From the NCBI RefSeq assembly GCF_901709675.1, contig NC_051089.1:3944476-4008475 (forward strand): 64,000 nucleotides of DNA, in the 5' to 3' direction. Shown here piece by piece: positions 63,012 through 64,000 of the stretch. The notes beneath the pieces are model-generated. The model searched no databases. It was not told the DNA's origin and saw only the letters and a list, made by a program, of their open reading frames with translations. The position numbers and the translations under genes were made by a program. This DNA is from Syngnathus acus. Taxonomy: Eukaryota > Chordata > Actinopteri > Syngnathiformes > Syngnathidae. The stretch's first letter is position 1. Each line of letters starts with the position of its first letter.

Positions 63012-63077
63012 ATGCTGCCGGTGCCGAGCCTGCTGCTGCTGGCCTGCCTCCATGTGCAGGGGAAGCCGAGAGCCCAG
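63012..63077 (+). CDS. thsd4: Probable alternative first exon of thsd4 (beta-type isoform)
   Basis: The ATG at 63012 encodes MLPVPSLLLLACLHVQGKPR plus AQ, a textbook signal peptide, then a GT donor (GTAGGA) at 63078. The exon ends in phase 0, the same phase as the upstream thsd4 exon ending at 62134. It could therefore splice onto the same downstream exon and yield a secreted protein lacking the first TSP1 repeat and spacer. Mammalian ADAMTSL6 is known to have long (alpha) and short (beta) forms. Upstream sequence has a pyrimidine-rich stretch and a G-run but no clear TATA. A separate small gene is the alternative. Confidence 0.6.
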
Positions 63078-63663
63078 GTAGGACCTGCTTTTTTGGGGTA
63101 CCTGGTGGAACGTTGGGAGAGCTCGAGCACCTTGTTGTGATGTCACAGTTGCATTGGGTTAATTGGAGTCGAACCGTCACCGCCGTTTTAGCTCAGCTCT
63201 GCTTGACTGACGAGACTATCTAGGTCAAACTATTCCAACAATGAATATGTAAATAGATGAGAAAAAAATATTACAAGAAAAACACCAATCTAAGGTTTCT
63301 CTATTGCGGATTTTCTGGAACGGGACGTTGCACTTAATTCGACTTCCAGATTCAGCATCCCATCCAGCCATCGCTATACATTCCTGGACATGGGCTGGAT
63401 ATTCTATAAAGCAAAGGTTTATGGCATTTCCAGATGCTACGCCAAGAAAACATTTGATCTTATTTGTGTTTGTGCGTGTGTAGACCTCTTCGAATCCCCG
63501 GCGTACCCTCCAAACATTCCCCCTTCACCCCTCGCTCGTAAATACATAAGTGGTAAAATGAGGCTCTGTGGCGCCATCCTATGATGTCACCAAAGCATCA
63601 GCTAACCTTTTTTTATTTATTTATATATATATATATATAAAACTAAATGATACATTTATATAT

Positions 63664-63709
<46 letters not shown>

Positions 63710-63812
63710 TAAGATACATTTATTTAAAAACGTGTCCAAAAATTAGGTGCATTAAAATAATAGGTAAAATAAATAAATAAAACCAAAAGATTAAATCATA
63801 ATAATAATAATG

Positions 63813-63849
<37 letters not shown>

Positions 63850-64000
63850 CAATAGTGAATGTGATGCTGTAGAAAGACTCACGAATCATCCCTTTAATTA
63901 AACAGGAAGTCAGCCATTTTGTTTCAAAGCAGCCATTTCAATCAAATTCTTGTACGTAACCTTGCAAACACGTCATTATCAGCCTTCATATTTGTATAGC
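63078..64000. other. thsd4 intron with AT-rich simple repeats
   Basis: This is probably intronic to thsd4. I see no further exon before the right edge. The repeats are described separately. Confidence 0.5.
63612..63850. repeat. (TA)n and (AAT)n arrays
   Basis: Two TA runs (63621-63640 and 63671-63704) are each followed by AAAACTAA-GATACATTTA, showing a local duplication of TA run plus tail. An (AAT)n array follows at about 63799-63845. Confidence 0.9.

Overview
The window reads as nuclear DNA of a ray-finned fish, probably a percomorph teleost. The genes are split by short GT-AG introns, and every recognisable protein has a vertebrate ortholog. The spaces between genes hold microsatellites and non-autonomous DNA transposons of types I remember as common in fish. 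Species assignment is inference; I could run no search. Nothing looks prokaryotic or viral.

Layout, left to right: (1) 1-5.9 kb, intergenic, with a MITE at 4.8-5.1 kb. (2) cplx3 (+, 5929-8440), complexin-3. (3) gas1 (+, 12228-12986), a single-exon GPI-anchored Hedgehog co-receptor. (4) A 2.1-kb transposon-like element (17893-19985) with perfect 30-bp inverted ends, filled by seven copies of a 251-bp tandem repeat. (5) ulk3 (-, 20024-24503), whose stop codon lies 38 bp from that element. (6) tars3/tarsl2 (+, 25254-31408), head-to-head with ulk3. (7) tm2d3 (+, 32087-34428). (8) larp6 (-, 38752-42979). (9) lrrc49 (+, 46254-57671), divergent from larp6. (10) The 5' half of thsd4/adamtsl6 (+, from 59053, running off the right edge), with a probable alternative first exon at 63012.

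Most neighbours match human chromosome 15 groups from memory: CPLX3-ULK3 (15q24), TARS3-TM2D3 (15q26) and LARP6-LRRC49-THSD4 (15q23). gas1 (human 9q21) is the exception, sitting between cplx3 and ulk3. The genes form no single pathway. They cover synaptic release (cplx3), Hedgehog signalling (gas1, ulk3), translation (tars3), gamma-secretase/Notch-linked membrane biology (tm2d3), collagen mRNA binding (larp6), tubulin polyglutamylation (lrrc49) and fibrillin matrix (thsd4).

I see no previously undescribed multi-gene system. The observations most worth following are the satellite-bearing element in the likely ulk3 3' UTR, the in-phase alternative first exon of thsd4, a perfect RFX X-box just upstream of lrrc49, and a perfect GTCACGTGAC (CLEAR-type) site between ulk3 and tars3. 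Exon boundaries were set by hand from GT-AG sites, phase continuity and remembered orthologs.
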